A stretch of 64,000 bases of DNA. Origin: Odontocerum albicorne. Lineage: Eukaryota; Arthropoda; Insecta; Trichoptera; Odontoceridae. Location: positions 17,717,240-17,781,239 of the forward strand of contig OX463863.1 in the NCBI GenBank assembly GCA_949825065.1. Reading direction: 5' to 3'. A program made the position numbers and the translations under genes. Below the pieces are notes generated by a model that worked only from the letters and a program-made list of their open reading frames with translations, ran no database searches and was not told the DNA's origin. The first letter of the stretch is position 1. Every line of letters begins with the position of its first letter. Below are positions 13,401 through 26,940 of the stretch, piece by piece.

Positions 13401-16400
13401 AGTTGTGCATACATACTCACCTATAATTATGTATAAGTGTGCAGACATACTTATCTATAATGTAGTATAAGTGTGCAGACATACTCACCTATATCGAAGT
13501 ATAAGTTTGCAGACATACTTACCTATAATAAAGTATAGCTGTGCAGACATACTCACCTGAAATGAAGCATAAGTGTGCAGACATACTAACTTATAATGTA
13601 GTATAAGTGTGCAGACATGCTCACCTATAATGAAGTATAAGTGTGCAGACATACTCACCTATAATCAAGTATAGTGGTGCATACAACCTTACTTATAATG
13701 CATCATAAGTGTGCAGACATACTCACCTTTAATGCATTACAAGTGTGCAGAGATACTCGCCTATAATGAAGTATTAGTGTGCAGACATATTTAACTTTAA
13801 GGAAGTATTAGTGTGCCGACATGTCCACCTTTATTGAAGTATAAATGTGCGAACATACTCACCTATAATGTAGTTTAGTTGTGCACACATACTCACTTAT
13901 AATAAAGTATAAGTGTGCAGACATACTGACCTATAATGTAGTATAAGTGTGCAGACATACTCACCTATATCGAATTATAAGTTTGCAGACATACTTACCT
14001 ATAATTAAGTATAGTTGTGCAGACTAACTCACCTATAATGAAGCATAAGTGTGCAGACATACTAACTTATAATGTAGTATAAGTGTGCAGACATGCTCAC
14101 CTATAATAAAGTATAAGTGTGCAGACATACTCACCTATAATGTTGTATTAGTGTGGTGCAGACATGCCCACCTTTAATGAAGTATAAGCTTGCGTCCATA
14201 CTCACCTAAAATGTAGTAAAATTGTGCATACATACTCACCTATATTGTAGTATAAGTGTGCAGACATACTCACCTATAATGTAGTATAGTTGTGCATACA
14301 TACTCACCTATGATGCATTATAAGTGTGCATACATACTCGCCTATAATAAAGTATAAGTGTGCAGACATACTCACCTATAATGAAGTATTAGTGTGCAGA
14401 CATGCCCACTTTTAATGGAGTATAAATGTGCGGACAATACTCACCTATAATAAAGTATAGTTGTGCATACATACTCACCTGTAATGAAGTATAGTTGTGC
14501 ATACATACTTACCTATAATGAAGTATAAGTGCGCGGACATACTCACCTATAATGTAGTATAAGTGTGCAGACATACTCACCTATAATGTAATATAAGTGT
14601 GCAGACATACTCAACTATATCGAAGTATAAGTTTGCATACATACTTACCTATAATAAAGTATAGTTTTGCAGACATACCCACCTATAATGAAGCATAAGT
14701 GTGCAGACATACTAACTTATAATGTAGTATAAGTGTGCAGACATGCTCACCTATAATGAAGCATAGTGTGCAGACATACTCACCTATAATGTTGTATTAG
14801 TATGCAGACATGCCCACCTTTAATGAAGTATAAGCTTGCGGACATACTCACCTAGAATGTAGTAAAGTTGTTCATACATACTCACCTATATTGTAGTATT
14901 AGTGTGCAGACATGCCCACTTTTAATGAAGTATAAATGTGCGGACATACTCACCTATAATGTAGTATAGTTGTGCATACATACTCACCTATAATGTTGTA
15001 TAAGTGTGCGGACATGCTCACATATAATGAAGTATTAGTGTGCAGACATGCCCACTTTTAATGAAGTATAAATGTGCGGACATACTCACCTATAATGTAG
15101 TATAATTGTGCATACATACTCACCTATGATGCATTATAAGTGTGCAGACATACTCGCCTATAATGAAGTATAAGTGTGCAGACATACTCACCTATAATGA
15201 AGTATTAGTGTGCAGGCATGCCCACTTTTAATGGAGAATAAATGTGCGGACAATGCTCACCTATAACGTTGTATAGTTGTGCATACATACTCACCTATAA
15301 TGAAGTAACGTTGTGCATACATACTCACCTATAATGAAGTATAAGTGTGCAGACATACTCACCTATAATGGTGTACAAGTGTTGAGACATTCTCACCTAT
15401 AATGAAGAAAAGTTGTGCATATATACTCAGCTATAATGTAGTATAAGTGTGCAGACATACTCACCTATAACGTAGTATAAGTGTGCAGACATACTCACCT
15501 ATAATGTAATATAAGTGTGCAGACATACTCACATATATCAACGTATAAGTTTGCAGACATTCTTACCTATAAGGAAGTATAGTTGTGCAGACAACCTCAC
15601 CTATAATGAAGCATAAGTGTGCAGACATACTAACTAATAATGTAGTATAAGTGTGCAGACATGCTCACCTATAATGAAGCATAGTGGACAGACATACTCA
15701 CCTATAATGTTGTATTAGTGTGCAGACATGCCCACCTTTAATGAAGTATAAGCTTGCGGACATACTCACCTAGAATGTAGTAAAGTTGTTCATACATACT
15801 CACCTATATTGTAGTATTACTGTGCAGACATGCCCACTTTAAATGAAGTATAAATGTGCGGACATACTCACCTATAATGTAGTATAGTTGTGCATACATA
15901 CTCACCTATAATGTAGTATAAGTGTGCAGACATGCTCACATATAATGAAGTATAAGTGTGCAGACATACTCACCTATAATGAAGTATTAGTGTGCAGGCA
16001 TGCCCACTTTTAATGGAGAATAAATGTGCGGACAATGCTCACCTATAACGTTGTATAGTTGTGCATACATACTCACCTATAATGTAGTATAGTTGTGCAT
16101 ACATACTCACCTATAATGAAGTATAAGTGCGCGGACATACTCACCTATAATGTAGTATAGTTGTGCATACATACTCACCTATAATGTAGTATTAGTGTGC
16201 AGACATACTCACCTATAATGTAGTATAAGTGTGCAGACATACTCACCTATATCGAAGTATATGTTTGCAAAATGAAGCATAAGTGTGCAGACATACTAAC
16301 TTATAATGTAGTATAAGTGTGCAGACATGCTCACCTATAATGAAGTATAAGTGTGCAGACATACTCACCTATAATCAAGTATAGTTGTGCATACAACCTC

Positions 16401-19400
16401 ACCTATAATGCATTATAAGTGTGCAGACATACTCACCTATAATGCATTACAAGTGTGCAGAGATACTCGCCTATAATGAAGTATTAGTGTGCAGACATAC
16501 TCACCTTTAAGGAAGTATTTGTGTGCCGACATGTCCACCTTTATTGAAGTATAAATGTGCGAACATACTCACCTATATTGTAGTATAGTTGTGCACACAT
16601 ACTCACCTATAATTAAGTATAAGTGTGCAGACATACTATCCTATAATGTAGTATAAGTGTGCAGACATACTCACCTATATCGAATTATAAGTTTGCAGAC
16701 ATACTTACCTATAATAATGTATAGTTGTGCAGACTTTCTCACCTATAATGAAGCATAAGTGTGCAGACATACTTACTTATAATGTAGTATAAGTGTATAG
16801 ACATGCTCACCTATAATAAAGTATAAGTGTGCAGACATACTCACCTATAATGTTGTATTAGTGTGGTGCAGACATGCCCACCTTTAATGAAGTATAAGCT
16901 TGCGGACATACTCACCTAGAATGTAGTAAAGTTGTGTATATATACTCACCTATATTGTAGTATAAGTGTGCAGACATACTCACCTATAATGTAGTATAGT
17001 TGTGCATACATACTCACCTATAATGTAGTATAAGTGTGCAGACATGCTCACATATAATGAAATATAAGTATGCAGACATACTCACCAATAAAAAAGTATA
17101 AGTGTGCAGACATACTCACCTATAATGATGTTCAAGTGTTGAGACATACTCACCTATAATGAAGAAAAGTTGTGCATATATACTCAGCTATAATGTAGTA
17201 TAAGTGTGCAGACATACTCACCTATAATGTAGTATAAGTGTGCAGACATACTTACCTATAAGGAAGTATAGTTGTGCAGACATACTCACCTATAATGAAG
17301 CATAAGTGTGCAGACATACTAACTTATAATGTAGTATAAGTGTGCAGACATGCTCACCTATAATGAAGCATAGTGTGCAGACATACTCACCTATAATGTT
17401 GTATTAGTGTGCAGACATGCCCACCTTTAATGAAGTATAAGCTTGCGGACATACTCACCTAGAATGTAATAAAGTTGTTCATACATACTCACCTATATTG
17501 TAGTATTAGTGTGCAGACATGCCCACTTTTTATGAAGTATAAATGTGCGGACATACTCACCTATAATGTAGTATATTTGTGCATACATACTCACCTATAA
17601 TGTAGTATAAGTGTGCAGACATGCTCACATATAATGAAGTATTAGTGTGCAGACATGCCCACTTTTAATGAAGTATAAATGTGCGGACATACTCACCTAT
17701 AATGTAGTATAGTTGTGCATACATACTCACCTATGATGCATTATAAGTGTGCAGACATACTCGCCTATAATGAAGTATAAGTGTGCAGACATACTCACCT
17801 ATAATGAAGTATTAGTGTGCAGACATACCCACTTTTAATGGAAAATAAATGTGCGGACAATGCTCACCTATAACGTAGTATAGTTGTGCATAAATACTCA
17901 CCTATAATGTAGTATAGTTGTGCATACATTCTCAACCCTAATGAAGGTTAAGTGCGAAGACATACTCACCTATAATGAAGTATAGTTGTGCATACATACT
18001 CACCTATAATGTTGTATAAGTGTGCAGACATACTTACCTATAATGTAGTATAAGTGTGCAGACATACTCACCTATATCGAACTATAAGTTTGCAGACATA
18101 CTTGCCTATAATAAAGTATAGTTGTGCAGACATGCTCACCTATAATGAAGCATTAGTGTGCAGATTAACTAATTTATAATGTAGTATAAGTGTGAAGACA
18201 TGCTCACCTATAATAAAGTATAAGTGTGCAGACATACTCACCTATAATGTTGTAGTAGTGTGCAGACATGCCCACCTTTAATGAAGTATAAGCTTGCGGA
18301 CATACTCACCTAGAATGTAGTAAAGTTGTTCATACATACTCACCTATATTGTAGTATTAGTGTACAGACATGCCCACTTTTAATGAAGTATAAATGTGCG
18401 GACATACTCACCTATAATGTAGTATAGTTGTGCATACATACTCACCTTTAATGAAGTATAAGTGTGCAGACATACTCACCTATAATTTTGTATATTTGTG
18501 CATACATAACCTCCTATAATGTAGTATAAGTGTGCAGAAATACTGACCTATAACGTAGTTTAGTTGTGCATACATACTTATATACAATGTAGTATAAGTG
18601 TGCAGACATACTCACTGATAATGTTATATATGTGGGCGGACATACTCACCTATAATATAGTATAAGTGTGCAGACATATTCACCTATAATGAAGTGTAAG
18701 TGTGCAGATATACTCACCAATACTGTTCTATAAGTGTGCGGACATACTCACCTATTATGTAGTATAAGTGTGCAGATATACTCACCTATATTGTAGTATA
18801 AGTGTGCAGACATGCTCACCTATAAAGCAGTATAGTTGTGCATACATACTCACCTATAATTAAGATAAGTTTTGCATACATTGTCACCTATAATTTCATG
18901 TAATAAAATATAAATGTGCAGACATACTCACCTATGATGAAGTATAAGTGTGCAGACATACTCACTCATGATGTTGTATAAGTGTGCCGACATGCTCACT
19001 TTTAATGTAGTATAAGTGTGCATACATACTCACCTATAATGTGGATTAGTTGTGTAACATTCTAACCTATAATTTAATATAATAAAATATAAGTGTGCAG
19101 ACATACTCACCTATGATGAAGTATAAGTGTGCAAAAATACTCACTTATGATGTTGTATAAGTGTGCCGACATGCTCACTTTTAATGTAGTATAAGTGTGC
19201 AGACATACTCACCTATAATGTATCATAAGTGTACAGACATACTCATGTATATTGACGTATCAGTGTGGAGACATACTCACCTATATTGAGGAATAAGTGT
19301 GTAGACATTCTCACCCATAATGTAGAATAAGTGTGCAGACATACTCATCTATAATATAGTATAAGTGTGGATACAAACTCACCTATATTGTTGTATAAAT

Positions 19401-20330
19401 GTGCAGACATACTCACCTATAAAAATGTGTAAGTGTGCAGACATGCTCACCTATAATGCAGTATAAATGTGCAGAAATACTCACCTATAATATTGTATTA
19501 GTGTGGTGCAGACATACCCACCTTTAATGAATTATAAGCTTGCGGACATAGTCACCTAGAATGTAGTAAAGTTGTGCATACATACTCACCTATAATGCAT
19601 TATAAGTGTGCAGACATACTCGCCTATAATGAAGTATAAGGTTGCAGACATACTCACGTATAATGAAGTATTAGTGTGCAGACATGCCCACTTTTAATGA
19701 AGTATAAATGTGCGGACATACTCACCTATAATGTTGTATAGTTGTGCATACATACTCACCTATAATGAAGTATAAGTGTGCAGACATGCTCACATATAAT
19801 GAAGTATAAGCGTACAGACATACTCACCTATAACGGAGTGTAAGTGTGCAGACATACTCAACTATTATGTAGTATAGTTGTGCATACATACTCACCTATA
19901 ATAAAGTATAAGTGTGCAGACATACTTACCTATAAGGAAGTATAAGTGTGGAGATATACTCACGTATAATGTAGTATCAGTGTGCAGACATACTCACCTA
20001 TAACAAAGTATAAGTATGCAGACATACTCACCCATAATGAAGTATAAGTGTGCAGACATGCAAACCTTTAATGTGGAAAAAGTGTGCAGACATACTCACC
20101 TATAATGAAGTATAAGTGTGCAGACATACTCACCTATAATGAAGTATAGTTGTGCAAACATACTCACCTATGTTGTAGTATAAGTGTGCAGACATACTCA
20201 CCTATAATGCATTATAAGTGTGCAGACATACTCGCCTATAATGAAGTATTAGTGTGCGGTAAAATTCTCACCTTTAAGGAAGTATTAGTGTGCCGACATG
20301 TCCAACTTTATTAAAGTATAAATGTGCGAA

Positions 20331-23300
20331 CATACTCACCTATAATGAAGTATAGTTGTGCATACATACTCACCTATAATGTTGTACAAGTGTGCAGACA
20401 TACTTACCTATAATGTAGTATAAGTGTGCAGACATACTCACCTATGTCGAACTATAAGTTTGCAGACATACTTGCCTATAATAAAGTATAGTTGTGCAGA
20501 CATACTCACCTATAATGAAGCATAAGTGTGCAGATTTACTAATTTATAATGTAGTATAAGTGTGAAGACATGCTCACCTATAATAAAGTATAAGTGTGCA
20601 GACATACTCACCTATAATGTTGTATTAGTGTGCAGACATGCCCACCTTTAATGAAGTATAAGCTTGCGGACATACTCACCTAGAATGTAGTTAAGTGGTT
20701 CATACATACTCACCTATATTGTAGTATAAGTATGCAGACATACTCACCTATAATGTAGTATAGTTGTGCATACATATTCACCTATAATGTAGTATAGTTG
20801 TGCATACATACTCATCTATAATGTAGTATAAGTGTGCAGACATACTCACCTAAAATGAAGTATTAGTGTGCAGACTCACCCACCTTTAATGAAGTATAAA
20901 TGTGCGGACAATACTCACCTATAATTTAGTATATTTGTGTATACATACTCACCTATAATGTAGTATAGTTGTGCATACATACTCACCTTTAATGAAGTAT
21001 AAGTGCGCGGACATACTCACCTATAACGTTGTATAGTTTTGCATACATCCTCTCCTATGATGTTGTTTAAGTGTGCAGACATACTGACCTTTAATGTAGT
21101 ATAGTTGTGCATACATACTCACCTATAATGTTGTATAAGTGTGCAGAAATACTCGACTGTAATGTTGTATAAGTGTGCAGACATACTCAGCTATGATTAA
21201 GTATAAGTGCGCAAAGATACTCACCTATAATATAGTATGGGTGTGTAGACATACTCACCTATAATGTAGTATAGTTGTGCATACATACTCACCTATAATG
21301 GAGTATAAGTGTGCAGACATACTCACCTATAATGTAGTATAAGTGTGCAGAAATACTCACCTATATCGAAGTATAAGTTTGCAGACATACTTACCAATAA
21401 TAAAGTATAGTTGTGCAGACATACTCACCTATAATGAAGCATAAGTGTGCAGACATACTAACTTATAATGTAGTATAAGTGTGCAGACATACTCACTCAT
21501 TATGAAGTATAATTGTGCAGACATGCTAACCTATAATGTGGTATAAGTGTGCAGACATACTCACAAATAATGAAGTATAGTTGTACATACTCGACTGTAA
21601 TGTTGTATTAGTGTGCAGACATACTCAGCTATGACAAAGTATAAGTGCGCAGACATACTCACCTATAATATAGTATGGGTGTGCAGACATACTCACCTAT
21701 AATGTAGTATAAGTGTGCAGACATGCCCACTTTTAATGGAGTATAAATGTGCGGACAATATTCACCTATAATGTTGTATAGTTGTGCATACATACTCACC
21801 TATAATGTTGTATAGTTGTGCATACATTCTCACTTATAATGAAGTATAAGTGCGAGGACATACTCACCTATAATGTTGTATAGTTGTGCGTACATACTGA
21901 CCTATTATGTAGTATAGTTGTGCATACATTCTCAACTATAATGAAGGTTAAGTGCGAAGACATACTCACCTATAATGAAGTATAGTTGTGCATACATACT
22001 CACCTATAATGTTGTATGAGTGTGCAGACATACTTACCTATAATGTAGTATAAGTGTGCAGACATACTCACCTATATCGAACTATAAGTTTGCAGACATA
22101 CTTGCCTATAATAAAGTATAGTTGTGCAGACATGCTCACCTATAATGAAGCATTAGTGTGCAGATTAACTAATTTATAATGTAGTATAAGTGTGAAGACA
22201 TGCTCACCTATAATAAAGTATAAGTGTGCAGACATACTCACCTATAATGTTGTATTAGTGTGAAGACATGCCCACCTTTAATGAAGTATAAGCTTGCGGA
22301 CATACTCACCTAGAATGTAGTTAAGTTGTTCATACATACTCACCTATATTGTAGTATAAGTATGCAGACATACTCACCTATAATGTAGTATAGTTGTGCA
22401 TACATACTCACCTATAATGTAGTATAGTTGTGCATACATACTCACCTATAATGTAGTATAAGTGTGCAGACATACTCACCTAAAATGAAGTATTAGTGCG
22501 CAGACTCACCCACCTTTAATGAAGTATAAATGTGCGGACAATACTCACCTATAATTTAGTATATTTGTGTATACATACTCACCTATAATGTAGTATAGTT
22601 GTGCATACATACTCACCTTTAATGAAGTATAAGTGCGCGGACATACTCACCTATAACGTTGTATAGTTTTGCATACATTCTCTCCTATGATGTAGTTTAA
22701 GTGTGCAGACATACTGACCTTTAATGTAGTATAGTTGTGCATACATACTCACCTATAATGTTGTATAAGTGTGCAGAAATACTCGACTGTAATGTTGTAT
22801 AAGTGTGCAGACATACTTAGCTATGATCAAGTATAAGTGCGCAGACATACTCACCTATAATATAGTATGGGTGTGTAGACATACTCACCTATAATGTAGT
22901 ATAGTTGTGCATACATACTCACCTATAATGGAGTATAAGTGTGCAGACATACTCACCTATAATGTAGTATAAGTGTGCAGAAATACTCACCTATATCGAA
23001 GTATAAGTTTGCAGACATACTTACCAATAATAAAGTATAGTTGTGCAGACATACTCACCTATAATGAAGCATAAGTGTGCAGACATACTAACTTATAATG
23101 TAGTATAAGTGTGCAGACATACTCACTCATTATGAAGTATAAGTGTGCAGACATGCTAACCTATAATGTGGTATAAGTGTGCAGACATACTCACAAATAA
23201 TGAAGTATAGTTGTACATACTCGACTGTAATGTTGTATTAGTGTGCAGACATACTCAGCTATGACAAAGTATAAGTGCGCAGACATACTCACCTATAATA

Positions 23301-23500
23301 TAGTATGGGTGTGCAGACATACTCACCTATAATGTAGTATAAGTGTGCAGACATGCCCTCTTTTAATGGAGTATAAATGTGCGGACAATATTCACCTATA
23401 ATGTTGTATAGTTGTGCATACATACTCACCTATAATGTTGTATAGTTGTGCATACATTCTCACCTATAATGAAGTATAAGTGCGAGGACATACTCACCTA
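20331..23500. repeat. 1,630-bp higher-order repeat, two tandem copies
   Basis: From CATACTCACC at 20331 and 21961 onward, the order of variant monomers is the same at a constant offset of 1,630 bp. Checked pairs are 20641/22271, 20881/22511, 21241/22871 and 21841/23471. That is 48 monomers less 2 bp, because of shared small indels such as the shortened unit near GTACATACTCGACTG. The junction lead-in (ATGAAGGTTAAGTGCGAAG) also appears near 17941, so the source block is older. Confidence 0.8.
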
Positions 23501-24028
23501 TAATGTAGTATAAGTGTGCAGACATACTCACCTATAATGTAGTATAAGTGTGCAAACATACTCACCCATATCGAACTATAAGTTTGCAGACATACTTACC
23601 TATAATAAAGTATAGTTGTGCAGACATACTCACCTATAATGAAGCATTAGTGTGCAGATTTACTAATTTATAATGTAGTATAAGTGTGCAGACATGCTCA
23701 CCTATAATAAAGTATAAGTGTGCAGACATACTCACCTATAATGTTGTATTAGTGTGCAGACATGCCCACCTTTAATGAAGTATAAGCTTGCGGACATACT
23801 CACCTAAAATGTAGTTAAATTGTTCATACATACTCACCTATATTGTAGTATTAGTGTGCAGACATACTCACTTATAATGAAGCATAAGTGTGCAGACACG
23901 CCCACTTTTAATGGAGTATTAATGTGCGGACAATATTCACCTATAATGTTGTATAGTTGTGCATACATACTCACCTATAATGTAGTATAGTTGTGCATAC
24001 ATTCTCACCTATAATGAAGTATATACTT

Positions 24029-24117
24029 CGGCGTGTGCATGCACAACGTCGTGACGCGACAAGGCCTAGGCCTTATAGGAACGTCGAGGGAGGTGATAGC
24101 CTGTCTATCTGAACTGA
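24029..24117 (+). repeat. ~90-bp palindrome-rich module, copy 1
   Basis: Immediately next to the satellite end. It contains the perfect palindromes TGTGCATGCACA and AAGGCCTAGGCCTT and the tail GTGATAGCCTGTCTATCTG. A near-identical copy in the same orientation is at 63657-63745. Its GC content is well above the surroundings. It is a dispersed repeat of unknown nature, perhaps a mobile-element terminus or a first exon. A consensus-like splice donor (AAGGTGAGT) follows about 40 bp downstream, which is suggestive only. Confidence 0.7.
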
Positions 24118-25088
24118 AGCCAATCTGAACCTCGTTCAGAAGGAAATATCAAAAAGGTGAGTCCGTAACGGAACTGGAGATATGGCCGTCCAGAATAAGA
24201 ATAGTCCAGAATAAGAATAGTCCAGAATTAGTCTGCGTTAGAGCGAGTTTACTCGCTGATAACTTGACTTTGATCAATTAAAATCAGAATCTCCAAATCC
24301 TCGGTGCTCTCAATCACAAGTATTACACCGATGTAAAAGGACATGCGGAATAAAGTAAGACACTCAAGATCTCGAACATAATTAGCGTCTTTAGCCAACG
24401 CAGCGTCTATGGAAACGAAACTCTCAAGAATGGAGGAAAATCGAATAGAGAAATATTCTCGGAATATTGTAATACTTTCCAATATCAAAACACAAGACAG
24501 GCATAAATGTGAAGATTTTCAGAAAATTCTTGAACGGTTATAAAAAATACTCTCGAAATATCTGATTACGATGAAAAAGGGCTTCCGCTGTCTCGGGCGG
24601 TTACCGCGGTAATGAAATGAGGAGAGAGAACATTCTTTTATAGCTTGATATTGCGATGTTAACTCCCACTACTTAGGGAAAAAGTCCAACGTGTGTACAG
24701 CACAAGGTAAATAAAAAAACCGGCTCTTTTACCAGAAAGATATTATCTCGTAAGGGGTGCTCCAGCCCCCTGGTCCGCTACTCAGGGATTGGTTCAATTT
24801 AAACGTGCGGTGTAGTTTATCCAATCCCAGCGCGCGCTGATGAGTCCCGACTCGCCTAGTGTATTTTGTATAGCTCTTTTTTGCTATGTTTCGAAATACG
24901 CTCGAGCATGTGCCACATTCAAGATCCATGGGTTGTTTCAACGGTGTTTTATTCCAGAACATGGAATACTTATGAGCACATAAGTTATGACGTAAGAAAA
25001 AAAAACTGACAAAGTGTCATTGGGTCAAACATATTTATGAACTGAATTTCAAAAATATTTATGGTATATATGAATGTTTAGGGCGAGG
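24118..25088. other. Unique AT-rich spacer, no gene recognised
   Basis: No convincing coding sequence. It holds a 16-bp direct repeat TCCAGAATAAGAATAG near 24189-24220, short hairpins (CTGAA/TTCAG near 24128; AGCGAG/CTCGCT near 24241) and the stem-loop cluster at 24754-24899. Open frames of 77-79 codons on the minus strand show no family motifs and are probably chance. Confidence 0.5.
24754..24899 (+). other. Cluster of stem-loops
   Basis: Four adjacent self-complementary elements: GGGG/CCCC (24754-24769), GGGATTGG/CCAATCCC (24785-24828), the palindrome AGCGCGCGCT (24829-24838) and a composite stem GTATTT+ATAGC/GCTAT+AAATAC (24861-24899). The density suggests structured RNA or a decayed mobile-element end. 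A CTGATGAG string sits in the middle but a hammerhead core is not completed. Confidence 0.35.
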
Positions 25089-25190
25089 ATGGATTATCAG
25101 GAACATAAGGGAACTCTGCAGAGGTGCCGGTGAAGGACGAAAAGGCAGAAGATGGGGAAACTGCAGCAGTGTTCCCCGAGTATTATTATT
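25089..25190 (+). pseudogene. Relic first exon of the zinc-finger gene family, opposite strand
   Basis: On the plus strand an ATG opens MDYQEHKG. After a small indel that shifts the frame, the next frame reads SAEVPVKDEKAEDGETAA then VFPEY, which matches the exon-1 protein of the three zinc-finger genes (MDPQLHKRSAEV, then VKEEKAEDGDTAAMFPQY). It runs into a (TAT)n microsatellite at 25181-25197 that replaces the expected ISIHEADIKQE. No exon 2 or fingers follow. It is a displaced, inverted and broken exon copy. Confidence 0.7.
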
Positions 25191-25650
25191 ATTATTACAC
25201 ATGACAAGAAATATACACAATTTGAGAAAAAACAACAGATAATTTGATTTTGACATACAATTTTAATGGATCTGGGTTTGTTGCCTTTCATTTGTCGTAT
25301 CCCCAGTAAACTAGGCTTTTGCCTGTATCTCACTCAGGATATTTAGCATGAAAAAATAAATCGATACTTCTTTCCGATTTTTGATTACACAAAAAAAAAC
25401 CCCGTTGCACGCTCTCATCAACCTGACAAACAGTGACACTCAACTACAACTGGAAACATCTTGCGAAATTCAACTCCTCACACATCATCACTCCAGAAGG
25501 ACCAAAAATATTCATCCCACAATATACCGCACACAATCATAAGAATAAAATTTAAAAAAAATACACAGAAACACAAATACAAAAACAACCAAAATTAAAA
25601 CAACAAGAAGAGACCCACACTTACGAGCTCATATAAATCCTTTCCACTCG
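25191..25650. other. Non-coding stretch downstream of CR1-like LINE
   Basis: AT-rich sequence including an A/C-rich run of about 25386-25600 on the plus strand. It may contain the 3' UTR of the LINE whose ORF2 ends at 25651. No ORF or RNA gene recognised. Confidence 0.4.
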
Positions 25651-26888
25651 TCATTCATCCTGAAAGCCCAAGTACTCAAAATCCTGTCGCAATAACAACC
25701 ACGCTCCGATCGACTGTCTAAATGGTTTTCCTACCTTTTCCTTTATTGAAGTCGGCACCCCATTGTATGTAATGGGAGCCAAATAAGCATATTGCCTTTG
25801 GGCAAAAGAGGTTTTAACTCTAGGGATGGTGAACATTTCATTAGTTGCCATGCGTGTCATGTGTCTCTGCTGAGTCTGCCTCTTCCCTTCCTCTCGATGG
25901 TAGTGCCAGAGAATGGATTTGAGATGTAAATTGGCTATGTTCAGGACCTGATACTCTCTGAAAAGCTCCGCCATGGGATACCGAGCAGGAAGTTTATTAA
26001 TTATTTTCACAATCAATTTTTGGGAAACCTGCAATATGTGATTTTGGTTTAAGGTGCATCCCCCCCAAACTGACATAAGGGGAAGTATATTCTTTTAAGA
26101 ATATTTTCACTGAGCACATTTCGAATCATACGGAATATGTACCCTAGTTTTCTAATTTTTGCGCTCAAAGTGTTAATATGGACCTCCCAACGAAGGAACT
26201 GGTCAACATAAACTCCAAGGTACTTTATACTATCAACCCTTTCCAAGGAAACACAACTACAGTCAGACATGGGTGAACAAGTGTGCAGTGTTATGTATTT
26301 ATTTGTAGGTGCTTGAGTTCTTGTAGATATGCTAAATGTGATGTATTTAGTTTTTTGGGAATTTAGAGTCAATAAATTTGAGTCCATCCATTCCTTAACT
26401 ACACGTAATTCTTCGTTAGCCTTTAAGAATACATCATCCCATGTTCGGCCCTCGAATAGAAGAACCGTGTCGTCCGCAAAAGTAATAATCTTACCCCTAA
26501 CTTGTTAACTAGAAGAGCGCCCACATATGCCCACCTCCATCAATCTGGTAAGTAATATTCGGTGAGACACTGTATCAAAAGCCTTTGCAAGGTCCAAAAA
26601 AACTGCCAAACATGCTTTCTTATTATCCAAAGTGGTGGTAACGCTGTTTACTAGACTAAGCAAAGCAGTTTCAGTTCCCACATTCCTTTGGAACCCAAAC
26701 TGATTAGGAGAGATAATGTTGTGCATATTGAAAAATTTCATCAGTCGGTCCTTCACTATTTTCTCAATAATTTTTGAGAGAATGCTCAGTAGAGATATGG
26801 GTCATCCATCCAGTCAAGTCATCCATCGAGCCTCCCTTGTGTATTGGGACAATATGCGAACGTTTTAATGCAGTTGGGAAAGTTACAC

Positions 26889-26940
26889 CTCTAAAACTCA
26901 AATTGATTACATGTTTCAGTAATCAATTTGAGTTTTAGAG
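26889..26940. repeat. Perfect 22-bp fold-back palindrome in LINE
   Basis: Arms 26889-26910 and 26919-26940 are exact reverse complements around the 8-bp loop ATGTTTCA. The 26889-26918 part encodes genuine LINE protein on the minus strand (HVINLSFRGVTFP); the other arm is an inverted copy of it. Partial further copies of the same string follow to about 27000. It sits at an internal deletion of ORF2. Confidence 0.85.

Larger units (their letters stand above)
10465..24025. repeat. 34-bp satellite array, right block
   Basis: Continuation of the same satellite, about 400 monomers. Monomers become more divergent between about 18430 and 19480, where variants such as CACTTTTAATGTAGTATAAG and TATTGTAGTATAAG mix with short indels. 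They then return to the common types. The array ends abruptly at about 24025 (TATAATGAAGTATAT, then ACTTCGGCGTG). No open frame of 60 codons lies inside it. Confidence 0.97.

Noticed and set aside
1..24025. CRISPR-like array (regular ~34-bp spacing).
   Set aside because: There are no unique spacers; the whole unit repeats, in a eukaryotic context. It is a satellite.
24838..24900. Hammerhead ribozyme suggested by GCGCGCTGATGAGTCCC followed by CGAAATACGC.
   Set aside because: The G after CTGATGA and C before GAAA can pair, but the next bases (TCCC against TTTG) do not form stem II, and the GAAA belongs to a stronger GTATTT/AAATAC stem. No proper core is completed.
24729..24962. 77-codon minus-strand frame ending in GGWSTPYEIISFW.
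   Set aside because: No family motif and it overlaps the stem-loop cluster; coding nature is not supported.
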